From Prinia subflava (lineage: Eukaryota > Chordata > Aves > Passeriformes > Cisticolidae), in assembly GCF_021018805.1 (NCBI RefSeq), contig NC_086283.1:60785803-60849802 (forward strand): a DNA stretch of 64,000 bases, written 5' to 3'. Shown in pieces: positions 37,501 to 49,600 of the stretch. Position numbers and translations under genes: made by a program. Each line of letters starts with the position of its first letter. The stretch's first letter is position 1. The notes below the pieces were generated by a model. The model saw only the letters and a list, made by a program, of their open reading frames with translations. It ran no database searches and was not told where the DNA came from.

Positions 37501-40500
37501 TGCCTTACAGGATGGATTGGAAAGAAGGAAGATTGTAAAGAAGGAAGAAACATTTAAAAAGAGACTACCCTCAATGTAATGAGGGGCAACTGAGAACTCC
37601 AGAAGCCTTAGACTATCACTTCCTACCTATTCTCTGCTGCAAGAAAGATCAGAAATTGTAAAAAGATAGGGTACAGGTTGACTAAGACATTGAGGTGTTC
37701 CTTTTCATCTAGAAGTTGGATGAAATTATAAGGATTAATGTAGCTTCAGCTGTAGTTATCCTGATGAGGTTTTGTAAACATTCTCAGGATAACTTCTCTG
37801 TGATCCATTAATCTCTGGACTGAAATTAACTGATGTTTGGGCTTGTAATAAAAACAAGAAAGCTTTTATCTCAGTTTTCTCTCAAGATGATTTTAAGCCG
37901 ACAATGATTATACTGTGTCATGGTACAAGAGCTGTAAGAGCACAGGTTGGAATACTCTAAGAAAGAAATGGAGTGGTATACTCAACAAAGTGGCATAATT
38001 ACAATACAGTGAAATAAGCTCCCTGTAAAAATCAGAGCTGCATTCAATCAGGCAAAGTAAGCAATGCCATCTTCATAAAAACACTCAGATCTGAACTGAT
38101 GTTAGAAAGCTGAGGATCTATATCCTGTTTCTGGAACTAGACTGTTGCAGCAAAGGAGCAATGCAGAATGCCCTTGAATGTCCTTGGCACAGCATTCAAG
38201 TTCTTACATCTGTCCTCAGGCAAAACAAGTCCCATTACAATTTTTTCCTGCTAGGCTGTTTCACTTTCTTGAAATGTTGGATGAACATCTCAGAGCAGAG
38301 TGTTAGGAAAAGATGTGCTGTTCACACTTGCATCTCCACAGATCTAGGTTTGCAGTAACCAAAGGGAACTTTTAAAACATGCTTTCTCATGTAGTCTGTT
38401 CACGCAAGAAATGACAGATGGGCTTGGTCGCTAAGAGGAAAAACAGAGACACGTGTGAGGAAACATGTGCATGCAGACCTATCTGCCTTATATGATGTGT
38501 GTGTGGGACCAGCTGGGATGCAGGTGTGTTGGGACCAGTACCTGTGGAGAAGAGATCTAGACGCCTGTAGTGAAAGGAGGAAGAGGCCATCATGAATGGA
38601 CACCTACTGACTCCAAAGTCAGAAGCAGGAGTTAGGGAGGTGATGAACTAAGCAGCTGGGAATTCCCCTGCTCACAACAGAGCCTGCTTGTACCAACTCT
38701 GCTTGTCACCACAGCTGGTAGCAAAGCGAGGCCTCCAGAGACAGCAAGGATGAGTAATAGAAAGGTACTGCTGCTTGAGAGCCTAATTTGAGGATTCATG
38801 AAATGTGTTTTTCACAAAACTAGAAAAGAAAATATTTTGTGATAAAATTAGCTGAGCAAAAAAGAAAGATCTGTAGTAGTTTGTATGTGTAGTAAGAAAT
38901 CATATATGTCAGTTGGTATCACTGTGCCATGCCTGGCTAGTGCAAACATTAGAGTCAGGGTGTTCAGGGGTACTTTGTCTGCTTCCTCTCTGCTCCCTGA
39001 CGCAGTGCAGCACTTCCACACCATGATAAATCATACTGCTCATCTGGCCACCAAGTCCTGAGTGAAGTGATGCCTGGTTCATCAACACAGTGACATTTCT
39101 CTTGAAAATTCCCATACTTAAGTCATGCTGCAATTTTTTGGCAAAGTACTATTTGCTAATGCATTGAACTCTGGAAGAAAAAAAAGCAGGCATTTCCTAC
39201 AAGCAGCTGACTGTCTGCGGAGTTCTTTTGCAAAACTGCCTTGATGAAGGGTGTGAAAATCTGGCTCTATCCTCTCAGTCATTGATGCAAAAAGCAAATT
39301 TCTTTAATGTGCCTGGTTGTTACAGAGACCAATGGCAAATGTTGAGCTGGTTCAGACATCCTGGATCATTTCATTTGTTAGATCTTTTCTTCAGTCTCCC
39401 CTGAACCTGAAGAACTGCAGTGATAACATACTTCATCTTTTCCTTGTTGGTTCAAGGCTGAAAGGTTAAACTGGTCTAAATGCATAACCAGCCCCACAAC
39501 CTAATGGCAGCTTCACCCATTTTAGGGTGAATGTATATGGATGTGAGTTGTTCACTCAGAGAAAGCACTCACAGGTTTCAGCCTGTGGACTCCGCTTCTG
39601 GACTGGAATGGGAATTTCCATGAGTAGAAACAGCTGGATCAAACTCTCTGTGAGTAATTAACACACACAAGAGACAGTTGCACTTGCACTTTATCAAGCC
39701 TCTTGGTAAGATTATGTACTCCAGATAATTAATCATTACATTTCCCTATACACATAATTACCTCTACTTTCTTGCTCTCCCACCTCCACACATACAAACA
39801 ATTCTTATGCATGTATTTACAGAGTAATTACAGAGTACATATGCTGTGATTAAAGGCAATATAAACTGTGTTACCCTAATTACAAGAAAAAAGCAAAACA
39901 AAACAAAATACCCAAACAAATGAAAGCACAAGCAGGAAACCACACCACTTCTTTAACTGGATCGAATCCCTTTCTCTTCAGACTAATGGAAAGAAAAAAA
40001 AGAAACTCAAATATTCCATGCTAGGAGCCTGGCAAAAAAATGAGAGTGTCAGCTATCCCAGCAGGTCCCTTGGTTGTAAATTATTTAATATATGGGACAT
40101 AAATCAGACAGCAATGTTATTTGGGACAAGATGAAAGAAATGCTGCATCTCAAAGTTAGAGCACCATTTGGGTTTAGTTTCCTTCCACCAAATAAGAGAA
40201 GGTCCTGCAGGTATAGCTTTGGTGGAAAACAGCTGCATCCCACATACAGGTATGTTTGCCTTCTGAAAACCCTTGCTGGCTTTGTTTAGATGAGGTGATC
40301 TGATGTAGCTCTTATAAAAGGAGCAGCACTCTTCTCTGCTGCTGAAGTCTCACATTCCCCAATGATATTTTGATATATGACCTCTATGTTTTCCATGCCA
40401 GACTGCTCTGATGCTTCCCTTCAGAGATTTTGGGCTCAAACCACTCCAGACTACTGGCAAATGAAGTAATTCTGTGGCATGGGGAGAGCAGGATCAAACT

Positions 40501-40529
40501 GAGTAATTCTGCCTTTTCTTGGAAAATAT
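34549..40529. other. unassigned AT-rich unique DNA
   Basis: No gene or transposon was recognised. It includes a hairpin with forkhead-like arms (36461-36498) and an unremarkable GC-richer patch at about 38400-38720. The region near 37255-37440 is non-repetitive and resembles conserved noncoding DNA in texture only. Confidence 0.5.
36461..36498. repeat. hairpin with GTTTACACAAT arms
   Basis: GTTTACACAAT (36461-36471) is matched exactly by ATTGTGTAAAC (36488-36498). The stem extends inward by one wobble pair and three A-T pairs, leaving an 8-base loop. Each arm contains a GTTTAC/GTAAAC word of the kind forkhead factors bind. Any function is unproven. Confidence 0.8.
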
Positions 40530-40630
40530 TCTTGGACACATGGTGTGACTCTTGAGGATGATCCTGCTCAAGGTCACGATGATCCTTGTGGGTCTCTTCC
40601 AACTCAGTTTATTCTGTAGTTCTGTAATCC
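40530..40630 (+). mobile_element. short CR1 LINE 3' terminus
   Basis: GGACACATGGTGTGACTC, then GATGATCCTTGTGGGTCTC, TTCCAACTCAG and TTCTGTAGTTCTGTAAT follow the CR1 terminal order. Only about 100 bases of the element are present, the shortest copy here. Confidence 0.88.
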
Positions 40631-41509
40631 TTTTGTCTGGGCTTCATGAAGCAAGATAGTAAGAGTAGTCAACAACAAAGAAAGAAGGTGACATTGAAAG
40701 GACAAATTGCTCAGATTTATTTCATCTGGCATCAAAATTGTTCAGAAAGTGCCACTCACTTTTGCTGCTGCAAGTCAGTGGTGAGACTACACTTTCAGCT
40801 TTTGTCTGACAAACACTGCCAAGAATGACTCATCATTAGATCTAAGAGCAGGCATAGAGTGGTGGTTGTTTGAAGATTTTATGTATCAGCGGGGCAGCTA
40901 GGAAGGCCTGTATGTATCCTATGTACTCAGTGCTGGTCATGAAGTTCAACACAAAGGGCTGTTACTTCCACATCTGCAATTCCAGACAAGATACTGTAAG
41001 ATCTGTCTGAAGAGGTCCTGGACACCAGCGGCAGCAGTAGGTCGACTTGCTTTCTGTCACTAGAGAATGACTAGGATCCATTGTCTCTATGGATGTCCAT
41101 GCAATTGTTCTCTGCTATTCATACTGGGACAGTGCACTTACTGCTGTGGGCACTCTCTCGACCTGTCTTTGTAGAGGTGGATGTATTGCCTTGTGTTTTG
41201 AAGTGCTTCCTATACTAACATCTGGGAGAAATTTGTTGTCCTTAATGGAAGTCCTAATGTTGAGAAAAGAAATGAAGTAGATGTGGGACACAGCAGAGAA
41301 GGATCAGAAGCACAAAATCCTGGGGCCATTGAGGAAAATTATGTCATAGCAGAAGATTGACACTCTGTCAGGGAGGATACCAGAGAGAGAAAAGGCAGAA
41401 ATTAAGGGAAACAGAGGAAGTCTGGCAGCACAGAAGTAGGGAGGGCTTTGAGCTATTGCAATGTGCTTACTGATAGAGACTGTAAAAAATCTCAGAGTCC
41501 CAGCATCCC
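40631..41509. other. unassigned unique DNA
   Basis: No gene, transposon or simple repeat was recognised between the CR1 terminus and the paired hairpins. Confidence 0.5.
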
Positions 41510-41549
41510 TGTTTAACTCCCTGTTGTGCAAGGAACAGGGAGTTAAACA
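41510..41549. repeat. perfect 16-base-pair hairpin
   Basis: TGTTTAACTCCCTGTT (41510-41525) is followed after the 8-base loop GTGCAAGG by its exact reverse complement AACAGGGAGTTAAACA (41534-41549). A perfect 16-base stem with so small a loop is not expected by chance in 64 kb. It is too short for a typical microRNA precursor. Confidence 0.95.
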
Positions 41550-41563
41550 CCCTGGTGTCTTAC

Positions 41564-41609
41564 AGCAGCCAGCATGCTGCATCAACACCATGTTGATGCA
41601 GAGGCTGCT
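41564..41609. repeat. second hairpin, 18 paired bases in two blocks
   Basis: CTGCATCAACA (41577-41587) pairs exactly with TGTTGATGCAG (41591-41601) across a 3-base loop. Outside it, AGCAGCC (41564-41570) pairs with GGCTGCT (41603-41609), with six unpaired bases on the left and one on the right. It starts 14 bases after the first hairpin. Confidence 0.92.
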
Positions 41610-44600
41610 ATAGACCCATGTTCTATCAAAGTGAGTATGAGCAATAACTCTCCAGACCTTCACACTGCTGGTAACACTGCAACTGGGGCCTCTGGAGGAA
41701 CTCAGTGAAGGACCATGAGATTATATCACATACTTCACTCTTAACAGAATACTTCGCAGCTAGTGACAGGAAGTTAGGGCTCACTGTCTGACCTTATTCT
41801 GGCACGTACTTTGTCTCTTCCAAGACCCTTCTAAGTTAGCTTGAAGTACTCATTACAGGACCATTTCCTGTCTGATTAAGAAGAAAAAAAACCCGTCTCC
41901 CTGGTTGCCTGAAATTCAGAGCCTGACTCAACTTTCCTGCAGACCATGCAGCTTTGGATCATCACAGTGCCAACCCCAACCCTTCAGTGTCTGGCCTGAG
42001 TAACAGTGTCTCATTAATTAATACACAAGCTGTGACATGGGATTGAAGCCAGGTGGCTTGAAATTCTGTAGCCTTTGAGGGGAAATCCTTCACTGTGTAA
42101 GGCTGAATATGCTGATGATCCCAGCAGAAGAGAAAGTCTGTCTCCAGTTGAAACTACGCCTGGGATGAAACTCTTCTGTTTGAGCCTGAGAGGTGATTTA
42201 AACTGGTACAGAGTGCCATTACCTGAAGTACAATTTAGCCAGGAAACAAACCTCCACTTACAAAAAGCACTTGATGATCTTTAATTATCACAGCAGGTCT
42301 GGACCTCAGCTTTCAATCTCATCAGGTAAGTGTTTGCCCTCTGATATCAGGCTGAGTCACTGGGTGAATAAAGAGTTCAGAAGAAGGAGAAGGTTTGTAC
42401 TATGTCAAAAGACGGAACCTCTTCTTACAGAGATGCTTGGTCTGGAGCTTGGGACCATCCACAATTAGTAGTCTGCATCTCTTGAAAGCAAATTCACTGG
42501 TCCTGTAGGGTCACTAGTAGCATTTGTAATGCTTTCAAAGTATTTGATAATTGCTTATTTGTTCACCAAGAAAATAGCTATTGGACACTGTATATGTGGT
42601 TCTGTATATTTTTTGCCAAGTCCTGAGTTACAACACAGATTTTTATTTGAAAAAATATTAATAAAGCTCTTGTGTTCTTCAGTGCATAGGAACTGTTTCC
42701 TGCTCTCCCATATAAATACCTTGTATAGTAAGTTCATAGTGAGTAGGTGTAAAAGGAAGCAAGGTAACCTTCAGGCTTGCTAGAGTGTCTGGAGTGTAAA
42801 CTGCAGAATTTGTGTTTCAGGGCCTTTGCTGAGGCGGTGTGATCTTTTGCCAGATGGGTCATAGTGTGACAAAGGCCCAGGCTTTTTACATCACATGTAG
42901 CCTGAGTCTTGCTGGGGCAGTGGAGCAGGCTCAAGGTTAACAGACTTGGTCTGCAGAACGAGCAAGAGCCTCAGGGGTCAGCCTGGCCAAATAGATAACT
43001 TGTGCTCACAGCTATCCTCGTATCTAAATTACACATGCATTCCACAAACCCACATATACTAACTGGGAATAATGTCAGCTGCAGACAAAGCAATTAGGCT
43101 AATTTTCTCAGTGCATATGGCATGTCAGCAGCTGGCAAACTGTTTGCAGGAGGGCTCCTAGAAGTGCTACCATTAGCCAAATTATTGTCATGGATAATCA
43201 GAGATCAGTTTCCTTACTTTGCCAATGTAATGCACAGTTTGGTTAGGCTTTGAGATGCGGAATTTAATTGTAGCAAGAAACCTTTTTCATTTTACAGGGA
43301 TACAGTCATAAAATAGTTCACCTATGACTGGTCAAGGTACCTGTGTTAAATCTGATATCTGGAAATAACAGCTAGAATTTATTTTACTTGTAGCAGTTGC
43401 CTAATGCCCTCATTTCTTCTGCAAAATACAATTTGCTCAGTGTTTTGTCCCCTAAACTGTATGACTAATGTTCTAAATTAAAACACTGCCCTGTGATTCT
43501 AACAGCCAAAAATTTCATGACAGTTATAACTGTGATGCCAGAGGACTAAAATTAGAAATATCCCTTTCTTTCTCTTTCCTCTGAGATTTTCAGTCCACAG
43601 GGATCAGATCCCATATGACAAAAGGTGCTGAGCTCAGTCTGGTTAAATCAAAAGGGAGAGAAAGGGAAAAGTGGGCGGGAGGCATAGCTGAATGTGTTAT
43701 GTGTGTTGTGCTATTATGTTTGAAAGGCATGGCTGTGGAAAAGAGGAAGTTTGTGGGTTACTTAGAGCATGAGTCATTGTCAGTTAATGGATGTGACTGG
43801 GGTCAAGGGAGCAGTGAGGAACACTCCTGGAAGGGTGAGGAGTGAAGAGAGGGTTTCACCTTGCTTCAAGGATCTACCCAGAAATGCTTTTTGGGTTCTG
43901 TCTTCAGGTTAGGCCTTCCTAGTTTGGCTTTCAAATGTAGTGTCCAGTGCTGTGGCTGTGACTCAGTCCAAGCAGCAAACGGTTCTCACCTGGTGCTGTG
44001 TCTTTACTGGTATTGAACATTGCAGCCCTGTATATTTATAATGCAGAATAGGCAGGCTGAACTCCTCAGTGTCTATTTGATGGCATAACACTCCATACAT
44101 TTTGGATGATGACTTGCTAGTCAGCTTGCCACCTCCTGTGCAGAGTTTGTGACATTCTCACGTGTGGGCTCTTGTTAGATGATGGGGCGATATACAGCGA
44201 GGCACCCTGCAAGCCCCAGCCAAAGAAGGCTGTGTAGATAACTGCTTTAAAGCCAGACAGAGAGAGATCATAAAACACAAGCTCAGAAAACTTAAGACTT
44301 TGGGTTGTGCCTGTAAGGGCAAGATAACCTTGATAGAATAGGACTTGTGCATTGTTTTAAAGGACTTCTCCAGGACTTTACATGCTGGGCCAAATTCAGC
44401 TCTGTCGTGCCATTGATCTCAGTGCCACTGTTACATGATTATAATTGCCTGGGCTCCTTGAAATGGATTTGGGGCAGAAAATAAAAATACCACCAGCAGG
44501 TATACAAGTTCAGCAGGTATACATTCAACTGCAGTACTGTACTTGAAAAGGTCTGTCTGTTTGTTTGGTCCCTAGTTTTCTCATTGCTATTTCGATCTTT

Positions 44601-46533
44601 AAAGGACTTTAGAGGTATCCATTAATCTCTGAGTGGACCTGTAAAATAGTTGCAGTGAGTAACTATCACCTCTGCTGCAGAGGCTTCAAAACTGAAACAA
44701 TGGGGTTTCAAATGCCCAAGAAGCTGAGTCGGCCACAGTGAGATGCTGACTATCCACCCTGTCCTCAGACCTTGTCTTGGGTTCAGACCTCTTGATCATA
44801 CCTCTGTCAAATAAAGTATTCTATTCCTTGCTCCTCTACCAAGTATTTCTTTTGGATTAATTGTTGATCCTGTGGGACATGAATTCAATATCAATCTATT
44901 TTTAATAGAAGAAATACCATCTGGAGTTAATTCAGAGCAACTAGATAAAGTCGCCTGAACCAGATTGCACTGTTCCTTCGCTGTTTACAGGGAGAAGTGG
45001 TGTGGGACAGCACATACACAACCAAACAGAAACTTATGAAGTTTATTTGGATTGTCATTTAAAATTATGTGCCCGCACTTTCTTTACTGGATATAAAAGA
45101 AAACTCTTTGCACAAGACCGTGAAATATACAGAGAATGATCTCTCTCTACTGAATGGTGCAAGTAGTTGTGTTGGGACAGAAAATGAGAAAAACTATGAA
45201 GCTCGTGTGCGATCTGGTAAGGAACCATAAAATATTTGCAGGCAGCTGTCTTTTGCTGTGAAGCAGTTTTGCAATGACCTCAACTGAGTCAAATTCTTTT
45301 ATGTGGATGAAGATAGGTGGAAGTGAAAAAACTAGGAAAAGGAGAAGAAAAGGCTGTTTGGAACTGACATTTTCGAAGAGGTGCTGGTTTCAAAACATAG
45401 CTAGATTTTACTTGAAAGAGGAAAATGCAGTCCAAATCACTAATCTGTGGCTTTTTTATTGTTTCCTGGAGAATTCTGCTACCTGTGTGTTACCGTTTCT
45501 GTTGTGGGGCAGAACATCTCACTTTGGAAGTTTTGATATTATGGAATGAATAACTTGAAGATGCCAAGAGAACTTTTGGCTGGTAACAAACTTAGTACAT
45601 TTGGCAAATGAAAAGAGTTACCACTCCTGCTCCAGAAAAAGGCAGTTCTGGTGTAAGTGGTGATTAAAAGTGATATTTCTTAAACTGATGCACCCTACAG
45701 ATGTTTATAATTTCATCTTTCACCTAAACTAGTGCCCAGAGAAAGCTAGTGCAAGCCTTTCCTTTGAGTTCTCTTTCCAAGGCTCAGATAAGTATTTTGC
45801 ATTTGGTGATGATGAGGGATCTTTTGCAGCCAATATACTACATTGAGTGGTTCATGTGAGTTCTGAGGATACATGCTAACTATAGCACTGCAGAATTGCT
45901 TAAAACTAATTTTAAGGAAACACTTATATTTTAAAATAATTGTGATAAATCCTGAGTGGTCTGATAATGGTGGAGAAATCTCTCATTAATAGAGATTTGG
46001 TGGTTTGATTAAAAACACTTTTGTATAAACCATGAAAAACTTTGAAGTCTGAATTAGAAAAAGCTAGATATAAGCTACAAGTAATCCTATAAGTCTTTTC
46101 AGATTTTGTAACTCACAATAATCTGTGAGGTTTTTAACCATATTTACAGAAATTGAATTTGTTGGCAGGATATTTTAAAACTAAAAATATGTAAAGTTGG
46201 CAGCCTAATACATTCATTCAGATATGGTGATGAGATCTCTGGATTTAATAATTACATTCCCAGCAATCACAATTATAAAAGTTATGCTTGGAGATAATCA
46301 TGTAAGGCAGATATAATTCTCTGTTGCTACCTGAATTTCAACTGGCTCTGTATCATTAAAGCTGAAAAATATTAATTAAATGCCTTTCCCTAACATTAAT
46401 TTCTCTGAATACATTTTTTGTCTCCATTTTGCTTCTCTTTTTATGAAGTATCAAATGAAATATATTAATAAATTCTGAAATAAGTGTTTTATTAAGGGTA
46501 TCAAGGATAGGGAGTATATCTGAATGTAGTACC
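41610..46533. other. unassigned unique DNA with no supported gene
   Basis: No transposon or gene was recognised. A consensus splice donor, CAG/GTAAGT, lies at 42323-42331, with a plausible acceptor (ACTTTCCTGCAG) ending at 41942. The 383 bases between have stops in every frame. The stretch at about 43010-43260 resembles conserved noncoding DNA. Confidence 0.45.
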
Positions 46534-46634
46534 AGAGGGGGAAAAAAAAAGAACCCCATGTTTTTCTTTTAGAAAAAAAAAAGAACATTTTTCCTTTTTT
46601 TTTTCCTAGAAAAATAAAGGGTTTTTTTTCCCTA
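46534..46634. repeat. long imperfect inverted repeat rich in A and T runs
   Basis: The left arm reads AGAGGGGGAAAAAAAAAGAA, CCCCATG, TTTTTCTTTT, AGAAAAAAAAAAGAAC. The right arm reads TTCCTTTTTTTTTTCCTAG, AAAAATAAAGGG, TTTTTTTTCCCT. In reverse complement the right arm follows the left arm block by block with small gaps, giving arms of nearly 50 bases and almost no loop. It could be a decayed foldback element or an expansion of a small palindrome. There is no coding content. Confidence 0.8.
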
Positions 46635-49600
46635 AAGGGAAATAATGTCAAAGAATCCATACATTAAAATAGGCTTTTAGATTATGAAAGGGAAAAACTA
46701 CTTAGAGAACTGCTTAAAAAAGATGATGGAATATTGGTAAAACAGAATTAAATGTATCCTTTCTTTTTGTGCCTGTTCTCTTGTTTCTCAACACAATAAT
46801 AGATATGTGGATCTTCAAAAATGGTGACATGCATTTGAATCTGAGCACATGCATCAACTTTCTTCAAGGATCTGGTGAGTTAAAGGTCACCCAGCAGCAA
46901 ATAGCATCTCATATTTTTGCAGAGCTGATGGATGTTTGAGTCATTCAGGTTCTCACAAAAAGTTAGTGCCAGAGTCCACTTGCTGTAACCATTTGTAGGC
47001 AATTAAGGCAGTGTAAATGAGCAGCATATTAAAATAATCTTTCAGTGTGACTGAACAACCTCTGGTATTATACCCCTCTCAGTAGTGCCATTCACATACT
47101 TCACTTGATATCAGGTGAATTGCTAATGCTGAAATTTCAGTGAGCAGAGATGCTAATTATCTATAAAACCAGGACTGCAGTGAGGCAGGGATGGATAAAG
47201 AAGACCTATATCTCTTGGAGCTCCCAGGAGCTCCTTTGAATGATGTCTTTCTTGCACAATATTTCTCACTTCCTATTCTCTACTATGCATCTTACTAACC
47301 ATATTTGTTTCCTCTGTTTCTTTTTTTCTTTTTTTTTCTCTAGTCAGAGGCTGCACTTGTGAGCCCAAAATGACAAGATTAAGAACAAATACTGTGACTG
47401 TCAGAAAAAAGACCCTAATCCAAACTCCCCAGGCATTGCAGCCAGCAGAAATTTCCTGTTGGTATTGAAACCTCTTTCTCTGATAGCATTTTGTTCTTTC
47501 TGCTGGGACTCATTTCACAATCTAACTCAAGCTTAAAGTAAAGAAGAAGCTTCCCTTGTTCATCTTAGGGAAACATTGCAACATATTTTTTACTGAAACT
47601 ACCACAAATTTGAGAGGACCTTTCCCTCCATGTTCCTTCTTTAACACCTGGTGTTTGGTCTCAGATGGAAACTAATCCTGTGCTCACTACTTGGTTGCTA
47701 AGTGACCCATGCAAAACCTCTGAGCTGATTTTCCTTCTCTTGTATTTTTTCCATGAATGAGAGAGAGCCAGGTAGTCAAAAGATGGATTTCATTCATATG
47801 CAAGATTTCTCAAAAAACATGAGACTCTTTTTCTATACTGCTTTCAGGGCTCTGAGGGAGAGTAGCAGCCTGCCTGCAAAATAGGGCTGATATGTGACAA
47901 AGATAAGCAGTACTCACCTTCAGTGGTCTAACTCAATTTTAGAGGAAAGACAAGATCATAAAACTTGGAGGACAGTCAAAGCCCTACATTTTCTTTCTGG
48001 AGGGATAGCTTACTGATAAATGGCTGCTGATTTTGCCCATGTGTGCCTGATTTTTAAATAAAGCCTTGCACTAGGGATAGCTACTGAGGTAGGAGAGCTA
48101 ATTAGGTTTAGCAAATGACTTTATGTATTGGTTTGAGGCAGAAAAAGTGGCTAAGGAAATCAACTGCTAGTATACAGTCTCATATTTTTCTTCAGAGTGG
48201 CTTTGCCCTGTCTCTTTCCTGTTTAAGGATTTCATTTGATTGGGAAGGCAGTGACACAGACAAGGGGTGGCAGAGGGGCAGTAACCTGTAGACACACTTG
48301 TAACCAGGAGATGATGTATATTCACAGCCTCAAATCATACTGAACAGCCTGTAGCTCTCAAGCCAGCTGTTTGCAACGTTATGCTCCAGTAGGACCTGAG
48401 GATTAAAGAATCATCTGCAATGCAGATCACATTGCCTTTAAGGGAACAGAAAAAGTCACCAAGTACAAGCAGGTGCAAGGTCCAGTGAAGAGGGCTCTTC
48501 TGTGGTCTGGATATGAGAAACAAGACTGCCACCTGAGTTAACTCACTAAGCAGATCTATCAATACTATTTTACCCTTTATTTTATTAAAAAGGGCAATGA
48601 AGCAAAACACTGCCAAAATGCATTGTATTAACAGAACATTGTCACAGCATTACCTTATAATGGGAATCGAAATCTGTGCCAAAGCACTATGCTTTTCTTC
48701 AATAATACATTGCCATCAGTACTTTTCCCTGCAGAGAAGCTGCATCTTCATGCATCCCATGACAAAGAAGATAGGCTGGCACAGAGACAGTGTCATCCTT
48801 TCTCTGAATCACACAGACCCTTTTAACCAACAGGAAAAAAAGCTGGATTACTTTGTTTTTGTTCTTTTTAGATGTGGGGCGCAGCTGTGTAGATTGTAGG
48901 CAACAACTGCCTGCTCTGATGCAGCATCCTGCACAGCAAGAAAACTAAACACTGTCACTTCTCTCCTTCATTTTGAGCATTGGCTTGTGCATTGGGAGCA
49001 TCAGTGTGCATCTGCCTGGTTTTGAAGCATTCACTGGATCATGATGCAAGTCTGGCAGTAGCCCTGCAAAAGGGTTTGGACTTGTGATTTACAATTGATA
49101 TCTTTCACTACCAAATCCCTGGGCACTGCATGTCTTTAAATTAAGACACATGCCTCAAGGTCTCCCCAAAATAATCACTAGCTCTGGAGGGGAAGTAACC
49201 CTTCAGTTTAAAAGTTTTATTGTCACTATGGCTTTGATGCTGCCGTCTGGCAGAGCCTGAATGACTATAGATTACTATGAGACACTTACTATCTAACAGC
49301 CTTCACTGAGCAGGTGTCTTGGTGTAAATGTCTGTCTGAAGGTGGCAGAATGAGGCAGTGCTGCAGGGTGACAGAGTTCATTCAATTCCCAAAGGAAGTC
49401 TGCAGGTGAATTTGGCAGTCAACAGTATACTAAAAAACATGGTTTCATGTCAAGAGCTGTTCCAAGGAAGCAAAGAAAATTCTGTGGGTTTTTTTTTCTT
49501 TCTTTTTTTCCCCCATGCTGCAAATTCTCCAGATGTGTTTCTGATTATATGAAAGTAGAACCTTGATCCTTACTAGAAGCAGAAAGGATCCTATTGTGAC

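Noticed and set aside
41510..41609. microRNA precursors
   Set aside because: The stems are only 16 and 18 pairs, shorter than the usual precursor of about 30 pairs, and loops are very small. They are kept as hairpins of unknown role.
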